From: an uncultured Actinomyces sp.
GTDB taxonomy: Bacteria > Actinomycetota > Actinomycetes > Actinomycetales > Actinomycetaceae
Length of the DNA stretch: 5,802 nucleotides
Direction of reading: 5' to 3'
NCBI GenBank assembly: GCA_902773415.1
Contig: CACYEE010000091.1
Coordinates: forward strand, 1 to 5,802
Shown: positions 5,243-5,802 of the stretch, in pieces
How the letters are laid out: each line of letters starts with the position of its first letter
Position numbering within the stretch: position 1 is the stretch's first letter
Notes under the pieces: model-generated
Database searches by the model: none
What the model saw: the letters and a program-made list of their open reading frames with translations, nothing else
Told to the model about the DNA's origin: nothing
Made by a program: the position numbers and the translations under genes

Positions 5243-5251
5243 AAAAGGAGG
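5243..5251 (+). promoter_or_regulatory. Strong ribosome binding site of the RAM-domain gene
   Basis: AAAAGGAGG lies 5 bases before the GTG at 5257. It is a near-perfect Shine-Dalgarno sequence and supports GTG as the start. It also argues against a missing N-terminal DNA-binding domain upstream. Confidence 0.85.
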
Positions 5252-5256
5252 CCGCC

Positions 5257-5535
5257 GTGGTCAACGCCATCGTCATGATCGACGCCGAAAACAGCCGAAT
5301 CCCCGACATCGCCAGCGAGATCGCCGGAATGAAGGGAGTCTCCGAAGCCTTTTCCGTGACAGGCGAATGGGACATCATCGCCATCATTCGCGTCGACGAG
5401 TACGAAGAGATTGCCGACGTCATTTCGGACGGCATCTCGAAGGTCGACGGAGTGCTCTCCACCAAGACGCATTTCGCCTTCAAGACGTACTCGCAGGCCG
5501 ATCTTGACGAAGCCTTCCACCTTGGCCTCGACTGA
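5257..5535 (+). CDS. Stand-alone Lrp/AsnC ligand-binding (RAM) domain protein
   Basis: This 92-residue cytosolic protein matches the C-terminal effector domain of Lrp/AsnC regulators (AsnC_trans_reg, RAM fold, beta-alpha-beta-beta-alpha-beta). It starts with strand AIVMID (4-9), then helix IPDIASEIAGM (15-25) and the family turn VSEAFSVTGEWDIIAII (28-44), where G36 and D39 fall in the conserved TGxxD segment. A second helix is at about 49-62, and the last strand is around VLSTKTHFAF (66-75). In full-length Lrp proteins this domain binds amino acids and drives octamer assembly. The usual N-terminal helix-turn-helix is absent, and the strong ribosome binding site next to the GTG shows it is not simply cut off. 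Stand-alone RAM proteins are known in bacteria and archaea and may form rings or join full-length Lrp proteins. Being next to trpD hints at an aromatic amino acid ligand, but this is inference. Confidence 0.92.
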   Translation: MVNAIVMIDAENSRIPDIASEIAGMKGVSEAFSVTGEWDIIAIIRVDEYEEIADVISDGISKVDGVLSTKTHFAFKTYSQADLDEAFHLGLD

Positions 5536-5545
5536 GACCGCACGC

Positions 5546-5599
5546 GGGCGACGGCACGCGGCCACGAGCCCGGTCCTCGTCGCCCCCGCCTTGTGCGGG
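5546..5599. terminator. Possible two-way terminator between the convergent RAM-domain gene and trpD
   Basis: The 72-base gap between two convergent stop codons holds an 8-bp inverted repeat (gggcgacg 5546-5553 / cgtcgccc 5578-5585) and a smaller 5-bp hairpin (cccgc 5585-5589 / gcggg 5595-5599). The two stems share a base and may be alternatives. Neither is followed by a T-run on either strand, so the call rests on position and pairing. Confidence 0.4.
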
Positions 5600-5607
5600 A
5601 GCACGCC

Positions 5608-5802
5608 TCAGCGCCCTGCTGACAGGCGGGCCGACAGGGCCACCCATTCCTCGACAAGACGCAGGGCCGCGCCCGAGTCGAGGCTCTCGCGCGCGACGTC
5701 AAGCCCTGCGCGCAGGCGCTGCGCGAGGGTTCCGTCGCCCGGCCGTGTTCCCGGATGCGAGCCGTGGGCCGCAAAGGCGGCTGCGGCGTTGAGGCAGACG
5801 GC
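5608..5802 (-). CDS. trpD: Anthranilate phosphoribosyltransferase, C-terminal end (rest outside window)
   Basis: The last 64 codons and the TGA stop (5608-5610) are visible; the gene enters from beyond 5802 on the minus strand. TrpD transfers a phosphoribosyl group from PRPP to anthranilate, the second step from chorismate to tryptophan. The segment AVCLNAAAAFAAHG, then LAQRLRAGLDVARESLDSGA and ALRLVEEWVALS, corresponds to the final helices of TrpD, where the family shows a pattern like AV.LNAAAAL...G...L..G...A.E.IDSG.A...L..... . None of the catalytic or PRPP-binding motifs is in view. A thymidine or pyrimidine phosphorylase has the same fold, but the N-A-A-A-A and (I/L)DSGAA blocks favour TrpD. 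It is convergent with the RAM-domain gene. Confidence 0.85.
   Translation of the reverse strand, partial: AVCLNAAAAFAAHGSHPGTRPGDGTLAQRLRAGLDVARESLDSGAALRLVEEWVALSARLSAGR

Noticed and set aside
5197..5604. Minus-strand 135-codon frame over the RAM gene
   Set aside because: It is antisense to a clear RAM-fold gene that has a strong ribosome binding site.
4506..5774. Upstream extension of the pfp frame to 5774, which would give an 826-residue fusion
   Set aside because: The extension is antisense to the membrane protein and RAM genes, is Arg/Ala-rich, and the family-like N-terminus plus a ribosome binding site fix the start at 4505.

Overview
This GC-rich window (roughly two-thirds G+C by eye) looks like the chromosome of an actinobacterium. 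Three things point there: a Ser/Thr kinase with PASTA repeats, a class II DAHP synthase and a Propionibacterium-type PPi-dependent phosphofructokinase. Two start sites also carry the leaderless layout common in actinobacteria. Actinomycetaceae is a plausible guess, but it is inference. The gene order recalls the M. tuberculosis pknL (Rv2176) - aroG (Rv2178c) - trpD (Rv2192c) neighbourhood.

Layout: (1) 1-1142, + strand, is the C-terminal part of a PASTA kinase: cytosolic linker, one membrane helix and four extracellular PASTA repeats. The kinase domain lies outside the window. (2) 1143-1437 separates two convergent genes and is full of short inverted and dispersed repeats. (3) 1438-2796, - strand, is class II DAHP synthase, the entry step of the shikimate pathway, with a -10 box placed for a leaderless transcript. 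(4) 2797-3293 is about 500 bp with no credible gene; it holds a run of at least five stem-loops and another copy of the dispersed repeat. (5) 3294-4505, - strand, is PPi-dependent 6-phosphofructokinase. (6) A short divergent promoter region leads to 4578-5039, + strand, a small two-helix membrane protein of unknown function. (7) 5040-5256 holds a perfect 24-bp palindrome and the promoter and ribosome binding site of 5257-5535, + strand, a stand-alone Lrp/AsnC ligand-binding (RAM) domain. (8) 5608-5802, - strand, is the C-terminal end of anthranilate phosphoribosyltransferase (trpD), convergent with the RAM gene.

The genes lean towards carbon flow into aromatic amino acids. Phosphofructokinase sets glycolytic flux, DAHP synthase draws phosphoenolpyruvate and erythrose-4-phosphate into the shikimate pathway, and TrpD commits chorismate-derived anthranilate to tryptophan. 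The RAM protein may sense an amino acid, but no DNA-binding domain is fused to it. No CRISPR array, tRNA, rRNA, transposase or phage gene was seen. The least ordinary material is non-coding: the repeat family on both sides of aroG, the stem-loop array upstream of aroG, and the palindrome upstream of the RAM gene.
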